From Narthecium ossifragum (Eukaryota > Streptophyta > Magnoliopsida > Dioscoreales > Nartheciaceae): a stretch of 64,000 nt of DNA. The stretch is taken from assembly GCA_963920575.1 (NCBI GenBank), contig OY986972.1, forward strand, positions 21,736,083-21,800,082. Direction: 5' to 3'. The notes beneath the pieces are model-generated. The model saw nothing but the letters and a program-made list of their open reading frames with translations. It was not told the origin of the DNA and did not search any database. Shown here in pieces: positions 36,242 through 48,611 of the stretch. The position numbers and the translations under genes were made by a program. Each line of letters begins with the position of its first letter. Position 1 is the stretch's first letter.

Positions 36242-37490
36242 TTTTAATAATTCTGTAAAATAATCGTAGCAAAGACGTTGATGGCCTTGTAGAGGATCGT
36301 GTTCAATGAAACGTCGTCAACTAAAACCTTTGCATGATGTTGATCCTCTTTCCTTCTCCGTGATATGCCTTTCTGCTTCTAAGACTAATAGATCTTCAAA
36401 TTCTTCCTCGGATGATGAGTTTGAGGATAAGTCGTCGATAATTTTTTGAATACGATTGTAGATGAAACTCATTATGTAAATGGAAATATAGATCGATAGA
36501 GAGAGAAATGAATTTGAGAGGAAAGAAAATGAGGGAGAAAATTATTCTCATATGATATCTTCAATGCAATATATTGCAATTTATAGTGAGTGAATATAAT
36601 CATTTAGATTTCATTGTTGAAAATATAGCTGTTTAAAACTACTGTTCAAAATATAGCCGTTGAGATTTTGAAAATTAGAAATATAGTCGTTGAAAAATGA
36701 TCGTTTGAAAAATGATTGTTGCTAAAACGGCCTTCGTGATTTAGCCGTTGGAATATCAACATGAGTTAAGGTTTATTATATTACCATTATGAAATTTTAA
36801 TATTTTAAAAAATAATATATTACTATGATATAATTAATGCAACATATTACTGTTGTTGTCAAATATATTTATCAATGTATAATATGACCAATGGATAACA
36901 AATAGAAAATATAAAGAATGAATGAAGATATTAATATCAATCTTATAAGGAGCAAAAACGGTTACAACCGTTTACCACCTATTAGTTTATTTACATGTAC
37001 ATTTTCCTAAGTTAACTTTATATATTTTTATCATCTTCCCTAGGTTAGTTTTAAATATACATCCTTATAATCATAAGCTTGGAGATTAGTTTTAAATATA
37101 CATACTTATCTACCTTATAAGATCTAAGGTAGTTACTTTTATAAACTTATATACACTTGGCATACACGTGATATAAAATTATAATTAAATAAACAAAAAA
37201 AAGGATAGTGACTGATATGATGTAAGTTATAATAGAGATAGTGGGGGCGGGCAGTTAGCCGGGCCAGGTGGCACGGGTCCACCATCTAGTTTAAATATAA
37301 TAGAGAATGATTAGAGTATCTGATGTAGAATGATATTGGATAGAGAATTTGTAAACTAGAGAAATGATTTTTTTTTTATATATTTTAGAGAATCTGTCAG
37401 GAAGAGATAACGTAGATGCTCTCATATCGTCGCTCCTGTGGTGGTAACTGCTGGTAAAGTACATCTCATTGTGTTAGCACGTGCGAAGGG
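36242..37490. other. AT-rich intergenic DNA
   Basis: No gene. The stretch 36600-36760 has a short imperfect repeat 'aaatatagccgttgaaa' (about five variants); 36940-37150 is a copy of the repeat at 33225-33470. The words agagcatc (35396) and gatgctct (37412) could be the ends of one nonautonomous hAT-like element, but the match is too short to be sure. Confidence 0.4.
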
Positions 37491-37499
37491 ACCACTAGT

Positions 37500-38294
37500 A
37501 TACAAGTTACTCTAAACCCTTTCTCTCGCTCTCGTGCCCGCGCGCGATCTCTCTCGTTTCTTCTCCCCCGCTCGCTATCGCGCCGGCCCCTCCCCTTCTC
37601 CGGAGCTTCTTCGCCACCATCGCCGGCCACCGTTTCCTCCCTAGCTCTCCCTCACCTCTCTCGAGCCTCGGAACCTCTTTCCCCTCAGATCCGACTCTCT
37701 CTCCTACTTCCCTCTCTCCCGAGGTCGCCGAAAAACCTTCCTCCTCGCCGATCGACGAGCTCCGCCAGCCATATCGCGTCACCTATTCGCCGCCGCCAAG
37801 CTTCAACACCTGGAACGGCATCGGGAAGCTCAGATCCGACTCTCCCTCCTCTTCCCCGAGCTGCAAAGTAGGGTTTCTTACGTAGGTCTTTGTTTTCTCT
37901 CATCTAGATTGTTCTTCCATGCATGCTCTTCACCTGATTAGAGTTTCATAGGATTTGATTGAGATTTGATCGAGTTTTCATCGACTTTGGTTTTTCGGGT
38001 ACTGTAGCAATCAGAAATTAGGTGTTTTTCTCGGATTTTGATGTTTTTAGCAGCGTCCGTATTCCTCTCCTCTCTCTCTCTCTCTTCTGCTGCGATCTCT
38101 ATATTCCTCCAACAAACTTAAATCTCTCTTGTGTTTTTAGCACTCTCTACTATATATTGTTCTACCCTCGATAGAAAATTCTGGTTTCTTTTGAACTTTT
38201 GATTACGCATCCTAACATGGTTTCTTTTGAAATTCTGGTTTTTTTTTTTCCTTCACGAATTAAGCCGAAGCTACTCAGTCCAGCCTGTTGCATT
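37500..38294 (+). promoter_or_regulatory. Likely promoter and 5' UTR of the F-box gene
   Basis: A CT-rich, C-rich stretch (37515-37860) is followed by a more AT-rich leader with tctctctctctctcttc at 38068. The sequence fits a plant TSS region and CT-rich leader; an intron in the 5' UTR is possible but not proven. Confidence 0.45.
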
Positions 38295-39407
38295 ATGGAG
38301 AACATCAAGGCTGCAAAAAGGAAGCAACGAAGGAAGCAACGATCGAGAGCTGGAAAGAAGAATGCTAAGGTGAAGCCAACTGAGGATCATGTATATTTTC
38401 CTCATGAAATCATAGTTGAGATACTTCTCCGGCTTCCAGCAAAATCTCTTGCAAGATTTAGGTGTGTATGTAAGTCGTGGAATTCCCTAATTGATGACCC
38501 TTCGTTTATGGATGCACATCACCGAGAAAGAGCTGCCAACAAGTCCATCATCTCCAAGATGGATTTTCGTGGCAATCGGCGACAGTCATATATGGTAAAA
38601 CGTGATTTTGATGAGGGAGTCAGTGAGGAGTTCCCTGTGGCTAAACGTCCGGTTGATGAGTGGTGTATATCAAACTTTGCCAACGGATTAACTTGTTTAT
38701 GTGGACAATTGGCTAGTTATTTATTGAATCCTTTGACATGGGAGGTTGTAATGCTACCAATGTCCTGCCTTGGAGACGAATATGTTGTGGGTCTGGGATT
38801 CAGCACCTGTACAAGCGAATACAAGGTGGTCAGAAAGCATGGATGTACATGGGAGATCCTTACACTTGGCCCCAATGAACGGATCATTACCAAAGAAAAT
38901 GATTTCGACAGAATCGATCCTAGATCGGTTTTCGTGCATGGAGCACTACATTGGCAGTTTGAAAGACATGATGATGAAAGTAATAAAAGCATTACAAGTA
39001 TTATCTTGTTGAATATGGATGATGAAAAGTTTGACCTTTTTCCAACCCCTACAGCGTGTCGCGGTTCTGTGTTGGAGCTGGTTGAGTTGGATGAGCATCT
39101 TTGTCTGGTTGCAAAGATCATCAGGAAGGGAGGTCTAATGGAAATATGGAAGATGAAAGATTACGTGAATCGAGTCTGGACCAAAGAATACAGTATAAAC
39201 GTGCTAGCAAGCAAAGGATATCCCATGCCACAATATCCGCTTGCCACTCTAGGCTCGCGGAATGGGTATATTGTATTTTTATTTGCCAATGGTGTCCTTT
39301 GTTATGATCCGCAGAAGAAAACCTTTGAGAGTCCACGCTATCGAATTGACGGGGAATGTTATTTGTACACGGAAAGCCTTCTCTCACTTAAGAATTGGAT
39401 CAAATGA
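38295..39407 (+). CDS. F-box protein with F-box-associated (FBA-type) C-terminus
   Basis: A single exon of 370 codons. I choose the ATG at 38295 (MENIKAAKRKQRRKQ), which gives a basic N-terminus; an in-frame ATG at 38199 would add 32 residues of UTR-like sequence. The F-box is at about residues 33-75 (FPHEIIVEILLRLPAKSLAR, then RCVCKSWNSLIDDPSF). The C-terminal half follows the F-box-associated pattern: NPLTWEVVMLP, LGFSTCTSEYKVVR, HGALHWQF and ILLNMDDEKFDLFP. Proteins of this class bind SKP1 through the F-box and recruit targets for SCF ubiquitination; the target here is unknown. No defect is seen. A relic of a related gene is at 62755-62866. Confidence 0.92.
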   Translation: MENIKAAKRKQRRKQRSRAGKKNAKVKPTEDHVYFPHEIIVEILLRLPAKSLARFRCVCKSWNSLIDDPSFMDAHHRERAANKSIISKMDFRGNRRQSYMVKRDFDEGVSEEFPVAKRPVDEWCISNFANGLTCLCGQLASYLLNPLTWEVVMLPMSCLGDEYVVGLGFSTCTSEYKVVRKHGCTWEILTLGPNERIITKENDFDRIDPRSVFVHGALHWQFERHDDESNKSITSIILLNMDDEKFDLFPTPTACRGSVLELVELDEHLCLVAKIIRKGGLMEIWKMKDYVNRVWTKEYSINVLASKGYPMPQYPLATLGSRNGYIVFLFANGVLCYDPQKKTFESPRYRIDGECYLYTESLLSLKNWIK

Positions 39408-39990
39408 GATCATCTAATGTAACGATCAAATATTTTTATCTTTAGTTTCTACTTCTTTCCTATGTTCTTGAGCAGATTTGTTAGATATTCATTATATTGG
39501 ATGCGTTGCTTACCATCCTTTTTTTTGTTGGATATATATTACTTTGTAATCTAGGACTATTTCTTAGGGAATCCTTCTTTCTTGACGAAAAGATTTAATT
39601 GAAATGTTCCAAAGTATTGTTGTTCCTATCTTATATCCATCAATAATGCTTGTAAGAGGTCCCCATATCATTTTTGTACTTGTACCATATTGCAAGTACT
39701 ATTGAATTACATTTCTTCACATAGGAATTTAAATAAAGACCTCCATAATGTTTTCAGTAATGTCTTTAGAAGCTTGGTTTATCATGTTTTTTCCCCAATG
39801 CTGGCAAAAGGTTTCTATCGTCTGTGCCTTTCGACAAGGTGTTACAAAATGGATAATCTATTCAGAAAAGTAGGTTTTATCTACGTTTTAAAACCTCTGC
39901 ACTCTGGAAAGCATCAAGAGAATGATCAAGTGTAATTTTGACAATGTGGGATGTGAATCCGTGTACTGTGCACACTAGCATAAATCTTGA
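39408..39990. other. F-box gene 3' flank
   Basis: AT-rich 3' UTR-like sequence. A short piece (39600-39632) also begins the duplicated copy at 59968, where it is fused directly to the equivalent of 39990, so copy 2 has lost about 350 bp. Confidence 0.55.
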
Positions 39991-42290
39991 AGGAGTACAT
40001 GATCTGGACTTTTCATGAAGCTATTTGGTAGCTGTTGTTATGAATCTTGCTATATTTATCATCTTGCTTACCTTATATGATGTTGCTCTGTTTTTTTTTC
40101 TAAACTTTCACATGAGATTCTTATTCATCAAGCTGACGAGCTGCACTCAAAAGCAACGAAATAAAATTCTATTCAGAAAGAAATAAGCTGATGAGCGGTT
40201 TCTGGACATGTTTCTTGCTTCAAGTAGGCTTCCTACACAACATTGTTTGTCTCTCATACACTTGATTCATTAAGGTCACTTGCTCTCCCAATTCCTGCTA
40301 CAAAGAAGAAGGAAAACATAAATAGCATGTACACTACAAACCATTCCAGTAACCTGAGAACCATTAAAACATGGCAAATGGAGGTTGTGACAAAATACAT
40401 ATTGTTATCAGTAGACCATAATAAGGTGGGCAGGAGGAGAAACAGGTAGCAGTAGCTTCTTGAACTGATTCTTAACCCTTTGCTTTGCAAGAGAGAGAAC
40501 CCTGGGATTGTTACCATTACCATAATATAGATGCTTTTCATCTTAAAGTCCACTCGTTTCCCAATGATCCAATCGAGAATCTTGCAATGCCTGCTTGCCT
40601 GAGCATCTGGTTGGCTTTCATTTCACATTTCATCCGCTCTCTTTGGCCTGAGCTCCGCTCAAGCATCCACCCGCCACCGCCAAAACCCCAATCAAGCTTG
40701 TCACCACCAAATACGAAGTGAGGGGGTTGAGCAAGTGCTTTGCCTGAGGCACAGGGAGACCATTTGATCCCATTTGGAAGGCAGTGGCATCCATTCACAG
40801 GCAATTTGCTCATCTACAAAAGTTGGTGAACAAAATCAACTTCCCAGCATGTGTAATGCAAACATGTCTCAACTTAATTCAGCCAGTACAAACACAAAAG
40901 GAGATCCTTGCACATTTTTGTGCCTTCCACAATCTCAACCAGATGGGCTGAACCAGCAAATAACAGAAGAGTTTAAACTGCTGAATACTTGGCGTCTAAC
41001 TACTTCCTAAGAGGCAAAATAACTAAATGATATTAAGAAAGATGAGGGAAAAGGAGAAGGTATTCCAGACAAAGGGCAAATATAAAAAAGGCATACACCT
41101 AAAAGAAAAAACGCAAGCGAGCAATTCTGCAAAGAAGCATGAATCATCTGCATGCAAAGTGTGGCCTCTCAAACCCCATCCTGGCATATTGAAAGTTTAT
41201 TTGCTTTTACAATTTTGGAGCAGTTCATAAGTATTTGGTTTGACCGTTCTTAATATACTCACAATCCTAGCATGATGATTGAAAATGACAGCAACAGATG
41301 ATAAGGTACAGTTGTAAGAACAGAAGCAAGACTGTAAACAAATAAAATTAGGTGACTGATCATCAAGAAGGTCCCCAAGACCTTACATTATGGACATCCA
41401 TATCCTCATGGAATCATTGTAGTTCAAAATTTTCAGCACGCCATGTTTCGATGTGGGACCATATTTTCTATCATAGGCACACAAAACTTTTGCAGTTAGC
41501 GAGTACTTAATGAGCTTTTGAAATTTTAGACACTTCGATGATAACAAAAGACAACTGGTGTTTTCACAATTTTCCCAGGCTTTTCGTAGCATCTTTTACA
41601 AGGTAGAAGATGATACGTTCAGAAAATTTGATGACCGAAGAAAATAAGTGCGTTGCTTGTGCTTGCAAGAAAAAAAGCCGGCCTCAGACTTTGTTACAAC
41701 AATGTACACAGGATGGCACCTAGAGTTGTTTGAAAATTTTGCCTTTAATCCTTGTACAATTCAAGTGTGCAAGGTTACTCCTATCGCTCTTTAATACAGT
41801 AGATATGTACTACATAGGAAAGGACAAAGGATATGGTACTGTCTGCAATAACAGATGAGAAATGTTTGAAGGTAAAATCAATTCCAGTACATTCACTCAG
41901 CCGGCTACAATAATATAGGGGGGAAAAATAACTGAGGTTGATATTGCATAGGCCATCTATATAAGCAATTTTTTCCTTACAGAAAATGATAAGAACAAGA
42001 AGAGAGAATTACTATACAGGGATGAAGAGAAATTAGTATACAAGAATGAAGATATGACTTTATACTGCTCCAAGAATTAATTACCTCATGTCCTCAATCC
42101 AATTTCAGTATTCAAAAGAGTGTCATGTACATAATCCTGAAGTAAGGACTCTATTCAATCAATTAAGTTGAGGAAGAAAAGAATGGAATCAAATGCAATA
42201 AGAATGCCCCTAAGAATTTAATCACTTGAGGAACCAAGCTTTACCTAGTCTCCACGTAAAGACATGGAACTGAGACAGAACATACTCAGC
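39990..42290. repeat. Duplicated segment, copy 1
   Basis: Nearly identical to 59990-62040. The offset is exactly 20,000 bp from about 40100 to 41040, after which copy 2 lacks about 215 bp (41053-41290). Differences are scattered single bases, so the duplication is fairly young. Confidence 0.95.
40250..41600 (-). pseudogene. Decayed TDP2-like gene (tyrosyl-DNA phosphodiesterase 2), copy 1
   Basis: On the minus strand the fragment HGVLKILNYN (about 41430-41460), followed in another frame by FHEDMDV, matches the start of the endonuclease/exonuclease/phosphatase domain. Then come LPVNGCHC, VFGGDKLDW (from FGGDMNW; about 40700) and IPGFSLLQSKG (from IPGLSY). Frameshifts and missing codons destroy the frame. 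The better preserved copy at 50590-54010 confirms the identity. TDP2 removes trapped topoisomerase II from DNA 5' ends in intact form. Confidence 0.7.
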
Positions 42291-42353
42291 TGGACGCTTC
42301 AACTTTAAACAGTTTGAAGTCATTCATGCCAATGGAATATGGTGGATGCTTGT

Positions 42354-44475
42354 CTAGCTTCCATCATCTCCAACCGCAGAAGGTCTAACAAGACGTGCAT
42401 CATCTGTTTCTAGATGAGACCTGTCTGCTACTACAAAATTCCTTACATTTCCCTTTACCTCGATCCAGCTCTTTCCAGGAGATTTTCTCACATGATGGCT
42501 TCTCATCAACTTCCTTTGTTTCACGACATCATCCCAACAGTTAGAAGAGGCAAATATATTGCATAACAGGACATGAGCTCTAGAGTTGGAAGGGTCCATC
42601 TTTAGAATCCTTTCAGCTACTCTCTTTCCAATATCCACATTCTTGTGAACACACTGCATGCAGCTAGCAGCCACATTACAATATCTGGTTCAAAGGCCAT
42701 CTGACCAATAAATCTTTCAGTCTCGCTTAACCTGCCAGCACAGGCAAGCAAATCAACTACACAAGGACAATGCTCTCTCGTAGGTACCATGCCATATTCA
42801 GATTGCATTCTTTTATGGCAAAATAGCCCTTCATGTACCAAGCCATCACGGCTGCAAGATGTAAGAACGCGAACAAGAGTTACTTGAATTGGCTTAACCC
42901 CCAAGCTCTGCATTTCCTTGAAAAGCTCTAGAGCTTCACTCCATACACAAATTCAATCAAACTGCTCCATGAAAATACATCACAATCATTTCGAACCAAC
43001 TCAAACAACTTCCTGCCATCATCCAAGCTTACACATTTGACGTATGCGTCAATCAGACTATTAGTCATAGCCATGAATCTGCATCACAATTTCGAGATAC
43101 TCCATGTAAGCACTATCACTTAACATACTACTTAAAGTGATTTGATTGACCTTTTTGTTCGAATAAAACATTGCTTTTGACAAACAAAATATCTCTTCTC
43201 TGGTTGTTTGTGCTGCAAACCTGCAAGCATGCTGAAAAGATCGTGTTCCATGAGATAAAACCTTGGTTGCTCTTCATTTCTTCGTAGAGCGCAAATGTCG
43301 TGGTCAGATCCGAACACTTACTGTACATAGCAAGCAAGCTGTACAAAGAAGCAGGGCACGTGCAAGTGCAAAGCAAGCAACGAACAGTAATGCCATCAGG
43401 TTGCAGCCCCAAACCCCTTAGCTCCAAAAAGAATAGCATCACTTCACTCATAAAACCACCATAAGCAAATGCACCAATGATTGAATTCCATGAAACCAAG
43501 TCAGGCATTTTTATTTGATAAAATGCTTTTTTTGCATAATTTAAGCTCCCACACCTAGCATACATGTCACTCAAGGAACAGCCAGAATTTTTCATCACTC
43601 TCAAGTCCATACTTTACACAAAGACCATGTAACTGCTCTCCAAAGTCCAAACGAGGTAGAATACGACGAGCGCTAAACACACTACCAAAATGGAATTCAT
43701 TTGGGTGGTGAACACCAGTTCTCAACATTTTTTTGAATAGAAGAAGTGCTTCCAGCCCATGACCCTGTTGGGCAAAACCGGCATGATTGAACCCCGAGAG
43801 ACCAAATCCTTCTCTTTAATACTCTTGAACAAAACCAAAGAATCATCAGCTCAGTCACACTTCGAATACATCAGAACAAGTGCATTGCTAACAAGAAGAT
43901 CAGGCTCGAAATCCAACTTCAGGACATGCCAATGCAACTGCTTTCCGGGCTCCAAGTCCCCCAAGCCTGAGGAAACTCTGACTACATTTCCCAATGAGAA
44001 TTTATCCTGTAAAAAACCTGATCTCAGCATCCCGAGATAAAAGCCTATAGCCTACAAATCCCTCCGGCCCTGAGAGAACCCCAAAATCATCGCACTCCAT
44101 GAAACAAGATTCTACTCAGGCATTGCGTCAAACAGGCGGAGCGCACGTCCAGTCGTCCAGAGCGCCACATTTGACAAAGACGGTGAAAATGTGGTTGTGA
44201 AGGACGACATCAGAGGGGTCCTGGGAGGTAGAGATGTGGCAGTGGACAAGGAGGGTGTGGCTGAAGGAGCGAAGAGACAAGGCAGCGTGGAGGAGGTAGG
44301 CATAGGTGCTGGGATAGAGGTGGAAGAGAGGGAACTCCCAACGGAGAGTGTCGAAGGCTTGGAGGGCTTCAGAGAAGCGCCAGAAATGGCTGATGAGGTC
44401 GTTGGAGGACTGCTGGGTTTTGAAAGGATGAGAGGTGGCGGGAAGCCGTTGATGGTGTTTGAACTTGGAGATCAT
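42354..44475 (-). pseudogene. Broken E-class pentatricopeptide repeat gene (At3g53360-like)
   Basis: Reading down the minus strand from 44475, PPR repeats follow in changing frames: AYLLHAAL and VLHNHIFTVFVKCGALDD (44.1-44.4 kb); a GKQLH-type block with FEPDLLVSNAL and MYSKCD followed by TGA (about 43.85-43.95); GEQLHGLCVKYGLESDE (43.6); MYARCGSLNYAKKAF and PDLVSWNSIIGAFAYGG (43.4-43.6); and a C-terminal E motif with GKSWIEVKGNVRNFVVADR (42.40-42.47). PLS-class E proteins edit RNA sites in organelles. At least three frameshifts and stops, and missing repeats, make this a pseudogene. Confidence 0.85.
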
Positions 44476-44551
44476 TGTTTTCCATAGCCGGGACCCCCCT
44501 GGGTGGTGTCACGGGGCGTAAGTGGGGACAGATTTTCGCCTTTGCCAAGAG

Positions 44552-44908
44552 CAGGGGTGAGAATTCGATAAATATCGAATCGAAATATCGAATATCAAAA
44601 TTCCATGATTTAAAAACCGAACCGAACCGAATTCATGAAAAAACCGAACCGAACCGAACCGAAAAAACCGAAATAATTCGTAATTTTTTTACTTACAATA
44701 TAAAACCGAACTGAAATAAGCTATATAATTTTAAAATTTTCGGTATTTTGGTATTTACCGAATTTTAAAAATAAAAACCGAAACCGAACCGAATACCGAA
44801 TTTTTGACAAAAAAGAAAACCGAACCGAACCGAATATACCGAAAAACCGAACCGAATTGTTCGGTTCGGTTCTAAAAATTCGGTTCGGTTCGGTTTTGCT
44901 CACCCCTA
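44552..44908. mobile_element. hAT-type MITE built of CCGAA/TTCGG repeats
   Basis: The element is 357 bp with terminal inverted repeats CAGGGGTGAG...CTCACCCCTA and an 8-bp target duplication gccaagag / gtcaagag (44544-44551 and 44909-44916, one mismatch). The left side is aaccgaaccgaaccgaa and the right side the complement ttcggttcggttcggtt, so almost the whole element folds back. The 8-bp duplication and (C/T)AGGGGTGAG ends fit the hAT superfamily. It is inserted in the outer LTR. Confidence 0.9.
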
Positions 44909-46649
44909 GTCAAGAGACCCCTCGTTGAGCCTTGCACACCGCCGCCATGCGCCCTGCTCGTCACTTGTGCTCCGCTCGCACGTCGACAGCACGCCATCTG
45001 TGCACCGCCTGCGCACTTCGCCTGACAGCCCGACCATCTCTTGACCAGCCCTCTTTTTCGCCTTGCACACATACAAGACACACGAATTTGGGAAAGGGAT
45101 GAGATCTCAACTCCTTTATTGACTAGTGATTATAAGAGCACTCTTCTCTCGCCCCCAACCCTTTGGAGTACAATCACTCTCAATACAGGAAGCTCTCAAC
45201 CCAAAACCCTAGAAGAACCACCCAATTCTTCTACCTCACGATCTCTCAATCCCTCCTGGATCTTCAATCCGTGAGCTGGCCCATAACCCAGATGCCCCCC
45301 ACATCTAGCCGCCCTCCTCCTTATATAGAGGAGAGTCCATGACTTGCACCAACAAGTCAAGTCCCCTAGTCCAACCCCAAGTCCTAAGCTTCAAGCATAT
45401 CCAATCATGCAATCAATCAATTACAAAGCTTCCTAGTCTATTTGGACTCTTACATGAGTTAAGACTTGCCAAAGATGGTTGTTTACAAAAACCATCGCAT
45501 GTTGACTTGAAATAGGACTCCTTCCTATTCGTCCGCGCCAACATCGAGTTTCCCAGTGTCGCGCCCCGACCCGCGTAGGCCCAACCGGGTCGGGCGACGC
45601 GAACCGGAACCTAACCTACTACGGAAATTTTGGCGATGTTTCCCTCTAATCATAGTGGTCTCCCTAGCAATTCATAATCGTCCTGTATTAAACATTCAAT
45701 CACAAACATCAAAACTGAAACTGAATATAATACAAATCCTCAACAGGGTAAAAGTTATACAATTCTCTCACGTAGGAGGCTAACTAAGCAAAAGGTGTAA
45801 GTAGAACTGATCACCGCTTCTCAAACACCGCCAGACGCCGCCACGTCACCAAACACCTGCCCGGTAAGGGCAACCGAAGAAGAGCTAGTGCCAGCACCTG
45901 CAAAACGCAGCCCGGGTAGGAGTGAGCACTAAGCTCAGCAGGGACACTACACTATGACACTCACAAAGGAGGGAACACAACAGTGTCGCCCTCAAGTAAG
46001 ACTTGGGTGTATACATGGGTCCCATAGCCCCATCGCGTGTCCCTGAGGCCCACGATCATGGTCTTCCAGCCGAGCTGGTCACATGTCAGGTCACACTCAG
46101 TAGCAGGAAACAACACTGCTGGCTCACAAGCAGGGAATGACACTGCAAGCGGGAAATGACACCGCTGAGTAGGCAACTCCTCTACTCCAGAGTCAACACA
46201 GTAGAACACCAGCGACACCTCAGCATCCGACTCAAGGCTGACACGACCTCTACACATCAAACAACATGTATTCAGGTCATCTAACCCTATCATCGATATC
46301 GACTGAATACTACAAATCGAGTCCTGGACCAAGCTATCCGCAACGGTCCTAGAGCTAGATCCGGAATACCCGAAAGCCCCGGATCGGCGACCAACCCATC
46401 GCCAGCATCCTACTCTTATGCAGCTAATGCACAACACAATGCATGCTATGATCACGCGCAGGATAATACAGGTAAGTATGCAACAGTATGTGATGATACA
46501 TTAAACAAGGTCTGGGCATGCACCCTGCCGGCCCGGGGTGGTGAACAGGTAAATAAGGTTTAGGAGCTGCTGCAGTGGTACCACCACCAACTACCAGCAG
46601 TCCACCACAACACATGCTGATCATGCATGAAAAGTACACAAATCACCCT

Positions 46650-48345
46650 TGTAACGAGGTCATGTTAGTCCCCGAGTATTGCTATTTTGATACTTTATGG
46701 TACATTTCATGTATAAGAGCTTTCAACAAAGGTTAGGTCGAGTTTGGTGTTAAAACGAAGCTATTCTGGCAATTCTGCGTAACTCATATCGATCTGACAT
46801 CCAAAGAAGATCGATCTGACTATTCCAACAAGAAGCGGTCCAACTGAAGCAAAGAAGATCGATCTCAATACAAGCAGATCGATCTACTTTCCATCCGCAG
46901 GCGTGACAGAGAGTTAAATAAAAGTACTTCTCAACGGGATCGATCTCAAGACAAGCCAGATCGATCCGAACCTGGAGACTCTAGTCAGCCGAGCAAAGAA
47001 GATCGATCCGTTTTTCCAAGGAGATCGATCGTGGTCGGGCAAAATCCAGATCATGTGTTCACGGATGAAGAAGATCGATCCGTTTTCCAAAGGGGATCGA
47101 TCTCTTTTGACGCTGCGGGAAAAATAAAGGGCTGAGATCTAATCCAAATTAGGGTTTTACAAAAGCCTATAAATAGACCTTGTTTGAGGGATTTTGGCAG
47201 CCATCCATAGACAAATTTTCCTCTCCTCCTTGGCTCTTTCTTTGCTTCTCTTCCACAGATCTAGGTTAGAATCTCAAGGTTTGATCCATGGGTGGAACTT
47301 CTCATTGACTTTCATCGACGGATCTTCCCCTTGAGATGAGTAACTAAACTCTAGCCTAGGGATTTCTATGATGTATTAGAGAATCTTTCTAGGGACTTCC
47401 ATGGATCTGAGCATGTATTCTTTTAATGATTTTTAATGGAATAATCTTTTATTGTCATATCTTATTGGTGTTGATTTATTATGGTGAATGAATTGTATGT
47501 TCTTTATGCCCTAGAATTCGGCCTGTCGTTCCTCGGTTTTTCCGTGGTTGTACAGCCGGAATCTTTGAAAACTAAAAACACAAAAGTTGTAGATCTCTTC
47601 CTTAGCTTTTCACCAAATCTTGAATCATCTCATTTCGAGTTCAGATGTGAAAGTTACGCTGAGATTACGATCGCTGGTTTTGAGTATTGCATGTTAGAGG
47701 CTAGGATTAGGACTTTTCCAAGATGCTTTCATGCTAGAACCATCTTAGATCTTAGGATTGGATTCTAAACCCTAGATTATGATTGTAGGAGTGCTAGAAC
47801 CACTACCTTAATGATAAAACCATTAAGACCTATGATTATAAACTACAATTCGTTCTTTATCTTTATTGATTAGGCGATCTCAAAGTGCTAGAACCACTTT
47901 GATTATTCTTATATCAATTATCCGCTGATTTGATCTTCGTTCCGATTTAGACTTCTAATGAATCTATGTTGAGTGATAGTGGACCTAGTCGATCTTCTAT
48001 CAACCTTAGAAAACCATCTAGAACTTATGGAATTGCTCTTATCCTAAGAAGACCTAGATAGTTCTTGATTACGGATTAGAAATCCCTGGCTTATTCTTAT
48101 AAGACTAGTATCCTACGTTAGTTTAATTCCCGTTAAAAGTAGTTCGAAGATCAACTATCATTTCTCTTTCTTAACTTTTGATTTAGAACTATGCACGACA
48201 ATTCGGCTTAATCCTGTTTTCCCTGTGGACCGACTCGGACTCATTGCTATCTGCCCATAAAGTAGTTAGTTAGTGATTCGGATTATAAATTTCTAATTTT
48301 GGCGTTCTTGTTAAGACCACAACACTTTTCAAGGCGTGTCACCTG
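46650..48345 (+). mobile_element. LTR (copy D, related to A-C) nested inside the inner LTR
   Basis: Text such as 'gatgagtaactaaactctag', 'tttccatggatctgagcatg' and the 'ccctgtggaccgactcggac' end relate it to the A-C family, though it is more diverged. The insertion interrupts the inner LTR: 'cacaaatcacc' before and 'tcacctgcatcgggaagcag' after look like the original continuation, suggesting a TCACC target duplication. Exact ends are uncertain. Confidence 0.6.
46795..47105. repeat. GATCGATC-rich block in LTR copy D
   Basis: About nine GATCGATC palindromes occur within 310 bp, mostly as agatcgatct or gatcgatccg, separated by unrelated 10-40 bp spacers. Confidence 0.8.
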
Positions 48346-48611
48346 CATCGGGAAGCAGCCCCGCAAACAACAGTTCACAGACATCACAGATAAAGCCCTC
48401 GGCGCACGCCGACATGCAAGGCTAAGAAAAGCTGTAGGGCTACCCGCCCGTTTATTCTAAACATCCCGGGAGTCATCACTCCCTCGGTTCACCACTGTCC
48501 CTATTATAGGGCTAACATGCTTAAACATATATACCAGGTATAAGGCGGTAAAGAAAACCATCATACAAAGCCCCTCGGGCAAAAGCCACTTGAAAAAACC
48601 CCTCAGCCACT

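Noticed and set aside
35397..37420. 2-kb hAT-like element with AGAGCATC...GATGCTCT ends
   Set aside because: The matching ends are only about 8-10 bp and no convincing 8-bp target duplication was found; left as a possibility in the spacer entry.
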